In this document: positions 51,866-63,896 of the stretch, one piece after another
Layout of the letters: each line of letters begins with the position of its first letter
Position numbering within the stretch: position 1 is the first letter of the stretch
Assembly: GCF_003937915.1 (NCBI RefSeq)
Contig: NZ_RHUM01000010.1
Span: 1-64,000 of the forward strand
DNA length: 64,000 bases
DNA from: Erwinia sp. 198
Lineage (GTDB): Bacteria > Pseudomonadota > Gammaproteobacteria > Enterobacterales > Enterobacteriaceae
Direction of reading: 5' to 3'
Program-made: the position numbers and the translations under genes
Notes under the pieces: model-generated
The model's database searches: none
The model's input: only the letters and a program-made list of their open reading frames with translations
What the model was told of the DNA's origin: nothing

Positions 51866-51892
51866 AAAGCCCGGTTTTTACCGGGCTTTTCT
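51866..51892. terminator. Bidirectional terminator between mrcA and nudE
   Basis: AAAGCCCGGT (51866-51875) and ACCGGGCTTT (51880-51889) form a 10-bp stem with a TTTT loop and A/T tracts on both sides. It serves both convergent genes. Confidence 0.93.
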
Positions 51893-51911
51893 TTGGTATG
51901 CCGTCGTGTTT

Positions 51912-52478
51912 TTAGTAGCTCAGCCGCCCCTGGCGAATCAACCACTCGCGCACCATAAACAGCGCGCTGACGTTGCGCGCCTCGCAAAAATCAGGCTCCT
52001 GCAGCAGTGCCATCAGGTTATCCAACGGCCAGCGAACCTGCGGCAGCGGCTCCGGCTCGTCGCCTTCCAGCCGCTCTTCGTAAAGATCTTCCGCCACGAT
52101 GATATTCATCTTGCTGGAAAAATAGGACGGCGCCATGGTGAGCTTGCCCAGCCATTCCTGCTGACGCGCGCCAAAACCTACCTCTTCCTTCAGCTCACGG
52201 TTGGCGGCTTCCGCAGACGTTTCGCCCGGGTCGATCAGGCCTTTAGGAAACCCCAGCTCATAATTTTCCAGGCCGACGGCATATTCCCGGATAAGAATGA
52301 GATGATTGTCCACAATAGGTACGATCATCACGGCTTCACGTTCAGTAGGTTTCATGCGCTCGTAAACGCGCTCAGCACCGTTGCTGAACACTAAATCCAC
52401 GGCCTCCACGGTAAACAGACGCGACCGCGCGACGGTTTCAACATTCAGGATCTTAGGTTTTTGCAGTTGTCCGGTCAT
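51912..52478 (-). CDS. nudE: ADP compounds hydrolase NudE
   Basis: 188 residues from the ATG at 52478 (MTGQLQKPKILNVETVARS), with GGGGCC upstream. Full Nudix box GLIDPGETSAEAANRELKEE with all catalytic glutamates. Hydrolyses ADP-ribose, Ap3A and NADH. Longer readings toward 52586 are not family-like. Divergent from igaA. Confidence 0.95.
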   Translation of the reverse strand: MTGQLQKPKILNVETVARSRLFTVEAVDLVFSNGAERVYERMKPTEREAVMIVPIVDNHLILIREYAVGLENYELGFPKGLIDPGETSAEAANRELKEEVGFGARQQEWLGKLTMAPSYFSSKMNIIVAEDLYEERLEGDEPEPLPQVRWPLDNLMALLQEPDFCEARNVSALFMVREWLIRQGRLSY

Positions 52479-52884
52479 AGTGGCCCCAGGGAAAAGCCAA
52501 AAAAATGAGCGTAATAGCTCGCCAGCCGCGGTAAATTTACCGTCAGTTACGCTATTGTGCGGCAGCAAAACAAGGTTGCCAATCATCGCATGAATTATTT
52601 TACACCGTTATAACAAATCAACCCGTAAGTAATTAAAAAGTTTTAAAAAAGTCAATGCGTGTTTTACAAAATAAGAATATACCGATATTGCTGCGGCCGG
52701 CGACTTGTTACCATCTCGGTCGGGGCTAATCTACTATTATTATAATTTTATGATTTTGCGCGTTATTTTATTAAACTTCGCGGATTGCCAGCGCTGCCTG
52801 AAGCCGTCACAATGTCGATATAACTATGATTCAGGCCGGTAATTTCCAGCACAATGGCAGGAGCAGGATGGCAGGGAGAAAAGC
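52479..52884. other. nudE-igaA intergenic region
   Basis: 406 bp, AT-rich in the middle (about 52590-52780), with no credible gene. It must hold two divergent promoters. TTGTTA with TAATCT 16 bp on (about 52708-52735) is a weak candidate for igaA. No dyad stood out. Confidence 0.45.
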
Positions 52885-55023
52885 ATGAGCACAATAGTCA
52901 TTATATTGGCTGTAATGCTGGCCTGTTCACTCGGAGCGGGTTGTTTTTTCTGGTACGCTATGCGGCATCGCCCGCCGTTGGCGAAACCGCTGCCATTCAT
53001 TAGTCCGCCTTTTCGCAAGCTGAGCGACGACGAGCGTAAAGCCGTTGAGCGCTACATTGGCTCTTTAGCGAAGCACCGCAGCATTCCGCTTCCCGGCGGC
53101 AATACACACGCAAACGATAATCTGGCGCTAACCTCGCAAAGCAGCAACGTCTATCCGGTTACCCGTTCTATTACCCGCTACGGCCTTTCCACCGACGATC
53201 CGCACAAGTGGCGTTACTACCTGGATGCGGTTGAAGTACATCTGCCGCCGCTGTGGGAACAGTACATCGCCGAAGAAAATTACGTCGAGCTGATCAAAAC
53301 GCAAACTATCCCACTGGTGGTTTCGCTCAACGGGCATTCGCTGGTCAACTACGTTTACGAGCCGCCTACGCTGGGGTCGGTAACGCGGCCTGCGGCGCAA
53401 AATGCCTCGATCAGAAAAGAAGAAAGCGAAAACATTGAGCTGCTTAGCGTACGTAAAGAGACGCCTGAAGAGTATATGCTCAGCCGCCCCGACGGCACGC
53501 GCGAGGCGGTAGCTATCAGCCTGGGGCTGCTGCTGCTCTTTTTTAGCCTGATTAGCCCGGCGGTAATGATGCCGTGGCTGGTGGTCACCGCGCTGGTCAT
53601 TATCCTTATCAGCGGCTGGTCGCTCTGGCGGCGGCCGGGCGAGAAAGACCTGCGGGAAATTCACTGCCTGCGCGGCGCGCCCAAACGCTGGGGTCTGTTC
53701 GGCGAATCCAACCAGGGTCAGGTCAGCAATATTTCACTCGGCATTATCGATCTGATCTATCCTCCCCACTGGCAGCCTTACGTGGCGCACGATTTAGGCC
53801 AGCCTACCGAAGTGGATATCTATCTTAACCGTCAGGTAGTGCGACAGGGTCGTTTTCTGTCGTTGCAGGATGAGGTACGTAACTTTCCTATACATCGCTG
53901 GCGCAAAAATCTGGTGCTCGCTACCGGTTCGCTGCTGGTGCTGGTGCTGCTGGTCTTTCTGGTACCGCTAAGTATGCCGCTCAAGCTAAGCATTGCCTGG
54001 CTGAAAGGAACCGAAAGCGTCCAGGTGCACAGCGTGAGCGATCTGGAAAACGTTGCCTTGCGCATCGGCGACTCCCTTAAAGTCAGCGGTGAAGGCATGT
54101 GTTCAGTCCCGGCGACCTATCAGGGCAACCGTAGCTACGCGTTTATGCCTTTCGACTGTTCGGCCGTCTACTGGAATAACGCCGCTCCCCTGCCCCAGCC
54201 GCAGTCGGATATTATCGATAAGGCTACCGCCCTGCTGAACACCACCAGCCTGCAGCTGCATCCGCAGAACAGCACCGATCCCAAGCTTAATCCGCAGCTC
54301 GCCACGGCTATCCAAAAATCAGGCATGATCCTGCTGGATGACTTTTCCGATATTGTGCTGAAAACGCAGGATCTGTGCAGCCAGGAGCAGGACTGCGTCA
54401 GGCTGAAAAACGCGCTGGTCAATCTTGGCAACGCTAAAGACTGGGAAACGCTGGTGCGTCGGGCGGACTCTGGCGCGCTGGCCGGCACCAACGTGCTGCT
54501 GCGACCGGTCAGCGCCGAAGCGCTGGAAAACCTGGTTAACACCGCCACCTCTTCGTTTTTCTATCGGGAAACAAGACGCGCGGCGGAAGCGCTTAACAGC
54601 CCGCCGCCCGGCGGGTTTCTGATCCTTAGCGATGAAGGCCGCCAGCTGGTCAATCAGCAGGCGCCCGGCGTCTCGCTGTTTGACTTTAACGCGCCTGACC
54701 AGTGGCCGGAACTGCAGCGCCTGGCGGGTATGCTGCTGCACACGCCGTTTTCCGCCAGCGGCATCGTGACCAGCATTACCACCGACGCCAACGGCACGCG
54801 GCATATCGCGCTGCACAGCGAGCCGGACGCCACCCGACTGGGCCACTATCTCGGCACCAGCCTGCTGCTGCTTACCGTTACCTTAAGCTTTATCTTTAAC
54901 GGTCTGCTGGCCCTCAGACGCATTCACCTTAATCGCGTGCGCACCACGGCGATTCAGGACTATTACGATAAGTGTTTTAACCCCGCGCTAAGCACGCCGC
55001 AGACTATCCGACCGCTGTTCTGA
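52885..55023 (+). CDS. igaA: IgaA, negative regulator of the Rcs phosphorelay
   Basis: 712 residues, the E. coli YrfF/IgaA length. Membrane helices near residues 3-25, 207-247 (two helices), 342-364 and 656-674, cytoplasmic domains between them and a large periplasmic domain at about 365-655 containing the conserved cysteines (GMCSVPATY, DLCSQEQDC). It restrains RcsD/RcsC and is usually essential. yrfG, which follows it in E. coli, is absent. Confidence 0.95.
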   Translation: MSTIVIILAVMLACSLGAGCFFWYAMRHRPPLAKPLPFISPPFRKLSDDERKAVERYIGSLAKHRSIPLPGGNTHANDNLALTSQSSNVYPVTRSITRYGLSTDDPHKWRYYLDAVEVHLPPLWEQYIAEENYVELIKTQTIPLVVSLNGHSLVNYVYEPPTLGSVTRPAAQNASIRKEESENIELLSVRKETPEEYMLSRPDGTREAVAISLGLLLLFFSLISPAVMMPWLVVTALVIILISGWSLWRRPGEKDLREIHCLRGAPKRWGLFGESNQGQVSNISLGIIDLIYPPHWQPYVAHDLGQPTEVDIYLNRQVVRQGRFLSLQDEVRNFPIHRWRKNLVLATGSLLVLVLLVFLVPLSMPLKLSIAWLKGTESVQVHSVSDLENVALRIGDSLKVSGEGMCSVPATYQGNRSYAFMPFDCSAVYWNNAAPLPQPQSDIIDKATALLNTTSLQLHPQNSTDPKLNPQLATAIQKSGMILLDDFSDIVLKTQDLCSQEQDCVRLKNALVNLGNAKDWETLVRRADSGALAGTNVLLRPVSAEALENLVNTATSSFFYRETRRAAEALNSPPPGGFLILSDEGRQLVNQQAPGVSLFDFNAPDQWPELQRLAGMLLHTPFSASGIVTSITTDANGTRHIALHSEPDATRLGHYLGTSLLLLTVTLSFIFNGLLALRRIHLNRVRTTAIQDYYDKCFNPALSTPQTIRPLF

Positions 55024-55083
55024 GCCCGTCGGTTTTATGCTATTTTTAAGGTTATCGTCCTCTCTGCGCCATCCCGCATGACG

Positions 55084-55105
55084 CTCTCCGGCTTAGGCCG
55101 GAGAG
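55084..55105 (+). other. Hairpin between igaA and hslR
   Basis: CTCTCCGGC (55084-55092) and GCCGGAGAG (55097-55105) form a perfect 9-bp stem with a TTAG loop. No U-tract follows. Possibly a weak terminator for igaA. Confidence 0.5.
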
Positions 55106-55163
55106 GCACCTTGATTTCCGACAGGCAACCCATACATAGGGATATTCCCAAACAGGAGCAGCG

Positions 55164-55565
55164 ATGAAAGAGAAATCCGCAGAAGCGGTTCGGCTCGATA
55201 AATGGCTGTGGGCCGCTCGCTTCTATAAAACCCGCGCGGTCGCACGTGAAATGATCGAAGGCGGCAAAGTGCACTACAACGGCCAGCGCAGCAAACCAAG
55301 CAAGCTGGTGGAGCTGAACGCCCAACTAACCTTACGCCAGGGCAATGATGAACGTACGGTCATTGTTCTGGCAACGGGCGACCAGCGTCGTCCGGCCGCG
55401 GAAGCCCAGCAGATGTATGCCGAAACGGCTGAAAGTATCGAGAAGCGGGAAAAGATAGCGCTGGCGCGGAAAATGAACGCGTTGACCATGCCGCATCCTG
55501 ACCGTCGCCCTGACAAAAAAGAGCGCCGGGACCTGATGAAATTTAAAAATTCTGGCGACGAATAA
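55164..55565 (+). CDS. hslR: Ribosome-associated heat shock protein Hsp15
   Basis: 133 residues, S4-type RNA-binding domain ([20 protein letters not shown], then [17 protein letters not shown]) with a basic tail ([13 protein letters not shown]). Rescues blocked 50S subunits carrying nascent chains after heat shock. AGGAGCAGCG precedes the ATG. Followed by hslO. Confidence 0.95.
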   Translation: MKEKSAEAVRLDKWLWAARFYKTRAVAREMIEGGKVHYNGQRSKPSKLVELNAQLTLRQGNDERTVIVLATGDQRRPAAEAQQMYAETAESIEKREKIALARKMNALTMPHPDRRPDKKERRDLMKFKNSGDE

Positions 55566-55588
55566 GCTTGCCACAACGAGAGAGAATT

Positions 55589-56467
55589 ATGGCTCATCAA
55601 GACCAAATGCACCGTTATCTGTTTGAAAATTACGCCGTACGCGGTGAGCTGGTGACGGTTTCCGACACCTGGCAGCAGATTATCAACGGTCACGATTACC
55701 CGCTGCCAGTACAGAAAGTGCTGGGCGAGCTGCTGGTCGCCACCAGCCTGCTGACCGCCACGCTGAAGTTCGACGGCGACATCACCGTGCAGCTTCAGGG
55801 CGACGGCCCGCTGAACCTGGCCGTGATCAACGGGAACAATCGTCAGGAAATGCGCGGCGTGGCCCGTGTTAACAGTGAGATCGCGCCTGACAGCAGCCTG
55901 AAAGAAATGATCGGCAACGGCTATCTGGTGATCACCATCACGCCGGCCAAAGGCGAACGCTATCAGGGCGTGGTTGGGCTGGAAGGCGAAACCCTGGCCG
56001 AGTGTCTGGAAGACTACTTTATGCGTTCGGAGCAGCTGCCGACCCGCCTGTTTATTCGTACCGGCGAAGCGGAAGGCCAGGCTGGCGCAGGCGGTATTCT
56101 GCTGCAGGTTCTGCCTGCGCAGGACGCAAAAACAGAGGATTTCGAGCATCTGGCGACGCTGACCGACACCATTAAAACGGAAGAGCTGCTGGGCCTGCCG
56201 GCCAACGAAGTGCTGTGGCGGCTGTATCATCAGGAAGAAGTTACGCTCTACGATCCGCAGGACGTGATCTTCCGCTGCACCTGTTCGCACGAACGCTGCG
56301 GCGAAGTTCTGCGCAGCCTGCCGGAAGAAGAAGTGAATGAGATCCTGGCCGAAGACGGCAAGATCGATATGCATTGCGACTACTGCGGCAGCCACTATAT
56401 TTACGATGCTGTAGATATCGCTGCGATCCGCAACGACTCCGCCGCCGGCGACGAGCGCGTACACTGA
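55589..56467 (+). CDS. hslO: Redox-regulated chaperone Hsp33
   Basis: 292 residues from the ATG at 55589; a TTG at 55568 would extend it by seven residues. The E. coli protein has the same length. The C-terminal redox switch has both cysteine pairs, CTCSHERC and HCDYCGSHY, which bind zinc when reduced. Holdase active under oxidative heat stress. yhgE, next in E. coli, is absent before pckA. Confidence 0.95.
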   Translation: MAHQDQMHRYLFENYAVRGELVTVSDTWQQIINGHDYPLPVQKVLGELLVATSLLTATLKFDGDITVQLQGDGPLNLAVINGNNRQEMRGVARVNSEIAPDSSLKEMIGNGYLVITITPAKGERYQGVVGLEGETLAECLEDYFMRSEQLPTRLFIRTGEAEGQAGAGGILLQVLPAQDAKTEDFEHLATLTDTIKTEELLGLPANEVLWRLYHQEEVTLYDPQDVIFRCTCSHERCGEVLRSLPEEEVNEILAEDGKIDMHCDYCGSHYIYDAVDIAAIRNDSAAGDERVH

Positions 56468-56634
56468 TAATACTGCGCCGTCGCCAGGCGGCGCATCTTC
56501 CCGACCACGCTATGCCTTTTTACCATAGTGATTCCACAAAACCCTTACGCAAACGCATACGCTGAGGCGATAATAAGCGTTTCATGTGTCGCCTCTCATT
56601 TCTGCCTCCTGTTGCTTTTCCTCTGCCTTTAGCC

Positions 56635-56664
56635 GTGTAAACTGCGCGCGATCGCAATTTACAC
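56635..56664. promoter_or_regulatory. Inverted repeat upstream of pckA
   Basis: GTGTAAA (56635-56641) and TTTACAC (56658-56664) are perfect arms 16 bp apart, about 90 bp before pckA. TTTACA could also serve as a -35. A Cra- or CRP-type regulator is plausible for pckA but no consensus matched well. Confidence 0.35.
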
Positions 56665-56753
56665 TTTATTAAGAATTTGATAACCACTACGGTTAATGGA
56701 ACGCGATTTCCCCTCATCTGTAACTACAACCGACCCGACAAAGGAGCAGTAAC

Positions 56754-58367
56754 ATGCGTGACCTGACCCAGCAGGATCTCGTCGATTATGGCATCACGGA
56801 CGTGGTTGAGATCCTTTACAATCCGGATTTCGACACGCTGTACAGGGAAGAAACGCGTCCCGAGCTGAGCGGATATGAACGCGGCATCGAAACGCAATCC
56901 GGCGCGATCGCTGTCGATACCGGTATCTTTACCGGCCGTTCTCCTAAAGATAAATATATTGTGCGTGACGACACCACTCGCGACACGCTGTGGTGGAACG
57001 ATCAGGGCAAAGGTAAAAATGACAACCAGCCGCTTTCGCAGGAAATCTGGCAGGATCTGAAAGCGAAAGTCACCAGACAGCTCTCCGGCAAACGGCTTTT
57101 CGTCGTGGATGCCTGGTGCGGCGCTAACCCGGATACGCGTCTCAGCGTGCGTTTTATTACCGAAGTGGCCTGGCAGGCGCATTTCGTTAAGAACATGTTT
57201 ATCCGGCCGGATGAGGCGGCGCTGGCCAGCTTCGAACCTGACTTTGTGGTGATGAACGGCGCGAAGTGCACTAACCCCGACTGGCAACGGCAGGGGCTGC
57301 ATTCCGAAAACTTTGTCGCGTTTAACCTGACCGAGCGCATCCAGCTGATTGGCGGCACCTGGTACGGCGGCGAGATGAAGAAAGGGCTGTTCGCCATCAT
57401 GAACTATCTGCTGCCGCTGAAGGGTATCGCGTCAATGCACTGTTCGGCCAACGTTGGCGAAAAAGGCGACGTGGCGGTGTTTTTCGGTCTTTCCGGCACC
57501 GGCAAGACCACGCTGTCGACCGATCCGAACCGCCAGCTGATCGGCGATGATGAGCACGGCTGGGACGACGACGGCGTCTTTAACTTTGAAGGCGGCTGCT
57601 ACGCCAAAACCATTAAGCTGTCTGAACAGGCGGAGCCGGAAATCTATCACGCTATTCGTCGCGATGCGCTGCTGGAAAACGTGGTGGTACGCGCCGACGG
57701 TTCGGTGGACTATGACGACGGCAGCAAGACTGAGAATACCCGCGTCTCCTACCCGATTTATCATATCGACAACATCGTGAAGCCCGTGTCGAAAGCGGGA
57801 CATGCCCGTAAGGTGATCTTCCTGACGGCGGACGCTTTCGGCGTGCTGCCGCCGGTGTCGCGCCTGACGCCGGATCAGACGCAGTATCACTTTCTGTCGG
57901 GCTTCACCGCCAAGCTGGCCGGTACGGAGCGTGGTGTCACCGAACCGACGCCGACCTTTTCCGCCTGCTTCGGCGCGGCGTTTCTGACGCTGCATCCGAC
58001 GCAATACGCCGAGGTACTGGTAAAACGCATGGCGGCGGCGGGCGCGGAAGCTTATCTGGTCAATACCGGCTGGAACGGCAGCGGCAAACGTATTTCGCTG
58101 AAGGACACTCGTGCCATTATCAACGCTATCCTCAGCGATGAGATTGCCGGGGCGGAAACCATCACGCTGCCGATCTTTAACCTGACGGTGCCGCTTGCGC
58201 TGCCGGGCGTGGACAGTACGATCCTCGACCCGCGCAATACTTACGCCGATGCCGCACGGTGGGAAGAGAAAGCGCACGACCTGGCGCAGCTGTTTATCAC
58301 TAATTTTGATAAGTACACCGATACGGCCGCTGGCGCGGCGCTGGTATCCGCCGGCCCGCAGCTGTAG
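56754..58367 (+). CDS. pckA: Phosphoenolpyruvate carboxykinase (ATP)
   Basis: 537 residues, ATP-dependent type. Kinase loop [14 protein letters not shown], metal site [11 protein letters not shown], adenine region near the C-terminus, and [13 protein letters not shown]. First committed gluconeogenic step, oxaloacetate to PEP. AAAGGAGCAGTAAC precedes the ATG. Strong terminator follows. Confidence 0.97.
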   Translation: MRDLTQQDLVDYGITDVVEILYNPDFDTLYREETRPELSGYERGIETQSGAIAVDTGIFTGRSPKDKYIVRDDTTRDTLWWNDQGKGKNDNQPLSQEIWQDLKAKVTRQLSGKRLFVVDAWCGANPDTRLSVRFITEVAWQAHFVKNMFIRPDEAALASFEPDFVVMNGAKCTNPDWQRQGLHSENFVAFNLTERIQLIGGTWYGGEMKKGLFAIMNYLLPLKGIASMHCSANVGEKGDVAVFFGLSGTGKTTLSTDPNRQLIGDDEHGWDDDGVFNFEGGCYAKTIKLSEQAEPEIYHAIRRDALLENVVVRADGSVDYDDGSKTENTRVSYPIYHIDNIVKPVSKAGHARKVIFLTADAFGVLPPVSRLTPDQTQYHFLSGFTAKLAGTERGVTEPTPTFSACFGAAFLTLHPTQYAEVLVKRMAAAGAEAYLVNTGWNGSGKRISLKDTRAIINAILSDEIAGAETITLPIFNLTVPLALPGVDSTILDPRNTYADAARWEEKAHDLAQLFITNFDKYTDTAAGAALVSAGPQL

Positions 58368-58382
58368 GCCGGGCGTAATAAA

Positions 58383-58414
58383 AAGGCCGGATGTCAGACA
58401 TCCGGCCTTTTTTA
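58383..58414. terminator. Bidirectional terminator between pckA and envZ
   Basis: AAGGCCGGATGT (58383-58394) and ACATCCGGCCTT (58398-58409) form a perfect 12-bp stem with a 3-nt loop, followed by TTTTTATT and preceded by an A-run. Confidence 0.94.
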
Positions 58415-58424
58415 TTGCTGCGGC

Positions 58425-60490
<2,066 letters not shown>

Positions 60491-60780
60491 TTCGATACTC
60501 CAAAGGCGCTATTGCCTGCGCCAGTATTCTTAAAAAAGATGCCTGAATGTAACAGTCAATAATGGTTTATATTCTAGCCGAAATTGTTACAAAGCATATT
60601 AAACAGCAGCTTATCTTTAATTTATCCGCGAAACTACCCCTTCAGCCCCCCTCCTTTTGCACCGAAAGATCAGGACAAACAATCAGTAACGGCGTGCCAG
60701 AAAAAACGTGAAGGTATTTGCATCGCCGGCCGACCCGCAACAAAATAATGCGCGCTCTCCCGAGAAAGAGAAGGACGACA

Positions 60781-61260
60781 ATGAAAACCAAACTGATTAC
60801 CCGCGAAGGTTACGACAAGCTGAAAGCCGAGCTGGACTATCTCTGGCGCGAAGAGCGGCCGGAAGTGACAAAAAAAGTGACCTGGGCCGCCAGCCTGGGC
60901 GACCGCAGCGAAAACGCCGACTACCAGTACAACAAGAAACGCCTGCGTGAGATTGACCGTCGCGTGCGCTACCTGACCAAGTGTCTGGAGCAGCTGCGGA
61001 TCGTCGACTATTCGCCGCAGCAGGAAGGCAAAGTGTTCTTTGGCGCCTGGGTCGAAGTGGAAAACGACGACGGGGAAATCAAGCGCTTTCGCATCGTCGG
61101 CTACGACGAGATTTTTGGCCGCAAAGACTACATTTCTATCGACTCGCCTATGGCGCGTGCGCTGCTGAAAAAAGAGGTGGGCGATCTGGCGGTGGTGCAG
61201 ACGCCCGTTGGCGAGGCGGGCTGGTACGTCAACGATATCACCTACGTTAAACAATCCTAA
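60781..61260 (+). CDS. greB: Transcription elongation factor GreB
   Basis: 159 residues from the ATG at 60781 (MKTKLITREGYDKLKAELDY); a start at 60718 is not conserved. N-terminal coiled coil with the catalytic acidic tip LGDRSENADYQYN, then FKBP-like C-terminal domain (DYISIDSPMARALLKKEVGD). It makes RNA polymerase cut the 3' end of stalled transcripts. Confidence 0.96.
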   Translation: MKTKLITREGYDKLKAELDYLWREERPEVTKKVTWAASLGDRSENADYQYNKKRLREIDRRVRYLTKCLEQLRIVDYSPQQEGKVFFGAWVEVENDDGEIKRFRIVGYDEIFGRKDYISIDSPMARALLKKEVGDLAVVQTPVGEAGWYVNDITYVKQS

Positions 61261-61359
61261 TCCTGCGGATCTGCGGCCTCCTTAAGGCCATACGCTGGCA
61301 ATTGCCGTCGGCAATCCGTATAACTGTCCGCAATTTCTCAAGCCATAAAGTAACCGACA

Positions 61360-63672
61360 ATGAAAGATTCGCTGAGCCGCATAATTGCAAGTGAGCTGCA
61401 GGCGCGGGCAGAACAGGTTGACGCCGCTGTCCGTCTGCTGGATGAAGGAAACACCGTGCCGTTTATCGCACGCTACCGTAAGGAAGCGACCGGCGGCCTG
61501 GATGATACCCAGCTGCGCCAGCTGGAAGCGCGCCTGGGCTACCTGCGCGAGCTGGAAGAACGCCGTCAGTCGATCCTGAAATCCATTGGCGACCAGGGCA
61601 AGCTGACCGACGAGCTGGCCGAGGCTATCGGCAGTACGCTGAGCAAAACCGAGCTGGAAGACCTTTACCTGCCCTACAAGCCGAAACGCCGCACCCGTGG
61701 ACAGATTGCTATCGAAGCAGGCCTGGAGCCGCTGGCCGACGTCCTGTGGCAGGATCCCTCCCACGACCCGGAGCAGTTTGCCGCAGGCTTTGTCGATGCC
61801 GATAAAGGCGTGGCCGACACCAAAGCCGCGCTGGACGGCGCGCGCTACATCCTGATGGAACGCTTTGCGGAAGATGCCGCGCTGCTGGCGAAAGTGCGTG
61901 ACTACCTGTGGAAAAACGCCCATCTGGTATCGCGAGTGGTGGAAGGCAAGCAGGAAGAAGGCGCCAAGTTCCGCGACTATTTCGATCATCACGAACCGCT
62001 GTCTACCGTGCCTTCGCATCGCGCGCTGGCCATGTTCCGTGGCCGCAATGAGGGCGTGCTCCAGCTAGCGCTGAACGCCGATCCGCAGTTTGACGAGCCG
62101 CCGCGCGAAAGCCAGGGCGAACAGATCATCGCCAGTCATCTCAACCTGCGCCTGAATAATGCCCCGGCGGACAGCTGGCGCAAAGCGGTGGTGAGCTGGA
62201 CGTGGCGCATTAAGGTGATGCTGCATCTTGAAACCGAGCTGATGGGCACGGTACGCGAACGCGCGGAAGACGAGGCGATTAACGTGTTCGCCCGTAATCT
62301 GCACGATCTGCTGATGGCCGCCCCTGCGGGTATGCGCGCCACGATGGGCCTGGATCCGGGCCTGCGCACCGGCGTGAAGGTCGCGGTGGTGGACGCCACC
62401 GGCAAGCTGGTCGCCACGGATACGGTTTATCCGCATACCGGCCAGGCCGCCAAAGCCGCCGCTGCGGTCGCCGCGCTTTGCACCAGGCATCAGGTTGAGC
62501 TGGTGGCGATCGGCAACGGCACCGCCTCGCGCGAAACCGAACGTTTCTATCTGGATGTGCAAAAGCAGTTCCCACAGGTTAAGGGCCAGAAGGTCATCGT
62601 CAGCGAAGCGGGCGCCTCCGTCTATTCCGCTTCCGAGCTGGCCGCGCTGGAGTTCCCGGATCTGGACGTTTCACTGCGCGGCGCCGTTTCCATTGCCCGC
62701 CGCCTGCAGGATCCACTGTCCGAGCTGGTGAAAATCGATCCGAAATCGATCGGCGTTGGCCAGTATCAGCACGACGTCAGCCAAAGCCAGCTGGCGAAAA
62801 AGCTGGATGCGGTGGTAGAAGACTGCGTTAACGGCGTGGGCGTGGATCTGAACACCGCTTCCGTACCGCTGCTGACGCGCGTCGCTGGCCTGAGCAAGAT
62901 GATTGCGCAGAATATCGTTAACTGGCGCGACGAGAACGGCCGCTTCCGCAATCGCCAGCAGCTGCTAAAGGTCGCCCGCCTGGGGCCAAAGGCCTTTGAG
63001 CAGTGCGCGGGCTTCCTGCGTATCAGCCAGGGCGATAACCCGCTGGATGCCTCAACCGTTCACCCGGAAACCTATCCGGTCGTCGAGCGCATCCTGGCCG
63101 CTACCGAGCAGGCGCTGAGCGATTTGATGGGCAACTCAACCGCGCTACGCGACCTGCGCGCCGTGGATTTCACCGACGAGAAGTTTGGCGTGCCGACGGT
63201 CAGCGACATCCTCAAAGAGCTGGAGAAACCAGGCCGCGATCCGCGTCCCGAGTTCAAAACCGCCCAGTTTGCGGAAGGTGTGGAAACCATGAACGACCTG
63301 CTGCCGGGCATGGTGCTGGAAGGCGCCGTCACCAACGTCACCAACTTCGGCGCTTTTGTCGATATCGGCGTGCATCAGGATGGCCTGGTGCATATCTCTT
63401 CGCTGGCCGACAAGTTCGTCGACGATCCGCATAAGGTGGTGAAAGCGGGCGATATCGTCAAAGTCAAAGTGATGGAGGTCGATTTACAGCGCAAGCGCAT
63501 CGCGTTGACCATGCGTCTTGACGAGCAGCCGGGCGAAACCAACGCTCGCCGCAGCGCCGGTCGTGACGCTCGCCCTGCGCAGAATAAAGCGCGTCCGCGT
63601 CCTGCCGCGCAGCCTGCGGGCAATAGCGCGATGGGTGACGCGCTGGCCGCCGCCTTCGGCAAGAAGTCCTGA
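61360..63672 (+). CDS. tex: Tex family RNA-binding transcription accessory protein (YhgF)
   Basis: 770 residues. Order: helical Tex N-domain, YqgF/RuvC-like core ([20 protein letters not shown]), helix-hairpin-helix repeats ([23 protein letters not shown]), and C-terminal S1 domain (about 640-715, [21 protein letters not shown]), then a short basic tail. Binds RNA/DNA; linked to transcription and toxin gene control in some pathogens. Lies between greB and feoA as in E. coli. Confidence 0.96.
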   Translation: MKDSLSRIIASELQARAEQVDAAVRLLDEGNTVPFIARYRKEATGGLDDTQLRQLEARLGYLRELEERRQSILKSIGDQGKLTDELAEAIGSTLSKTELEDLYLPYKPKRRTRGQIAIEAGLEPLADVLWQDPSHDPEQFAAGFVDADKGVADTKAALDGARYILMERFAEDAALLAKVRDYLWKNAHLVSRVVEGKQEEGAKFRDYFDHHEPLSTVPSHRALAMFRGRNEGVLQLALNADPQFDEPPRESQGEQIIASHLNLRLNNAPADSWRKAVVSWTWRIKVMLHLETELMGTVRERAEDEAINVFARNLHDLLMAAPAGMRATMGLDPGLRTGVKVAVVDATGKLVATDTVYPHTGQAAKAAAAVAALCTRHQVELVAIGNGTASRETERFYLDVQKQFPQVKGQKVIVSEAGASVYSASELAALEFPDLDVSLRGAVSIARRLQDPLSELVKIDPKSIGVGQYQHDVSQSQLAKKLDAVVEDCVNGVGVDLNTASVPLLTRVAGLSKMIAQNIVNWRDENGRFRNRQQLLKVARLGPKAFEQCAGFLRISQGDNPLDASTVHPETYPVVERILAATEQALSDLMGNSTALRDLRAVDFTDEKFGVPTVSDILKELEKPGRDPRPEFKTAQFAEGVETMNDLLPGMVLEGAVTNVTNFGAFVDIGVHQDGLVHISSLADKFVDDPHKVVKAGDIVKVKVMEVDLQRKRIALTMRLDEQPGETNARRSAGRDARPAQNKARPRPAAQPAGNSAMGDALAAAFGKKS

Positions 63673-63675
63673 TCG

Positions 63676-63732
63676 CGGGCGCTAACGCGCCCGTTCTGCA
63701 AAAAGCGTGCGGTTCGCCCGAGCCGCACGCTT
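63676..63732 (+). terminator. Two consecutive hairpins after tex
   Basis: CGGGCGC-TAAC-GCGCCCG (63676-63693) followed by AAGCGTGCGG (63703-63712) pairing with CCGCACGCTT (63723-63732). Both stems are perfect, but U-tracts are poor (TTCT, TTAAT). Likely end of the tex message. Confidence 0.6.
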
Positions 63733-63808
63733 AATAGCCAATTTTTTGTGCGCTATTCGCTTTTTTTGTTTCCCGTCTACTTTCCAGGTAACTTCCTTCG
63801 GCGTAAAT

Positions 63809-63850
63809 TTGTCCTACATCAACTGAATTAAGAATCATTCTCAATATAAT
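63809..63850 (+). promoter_or_regulatory. feoA promoter with FNR-like and Fur-like sites
   Basis: TTGTC-CTAC-ATCAA (63809-63822) is an FNR-like site with one good half. TATAAT (63845-63850) is a perfect -10, placing FNR at about -41.5. A Fur-like 19-mer (63824-63842, centre AATCATT) matches 12 of 19 consensus positions and lies between them. E. coli feoABC is FNR-activated and Fur-repressed. Confidence 0.65.
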
Positions 63851-63896
63851 CACCCCCGTCAATTATCACGGCAGCGTAGCCTGCCAGGGTGGTGCT

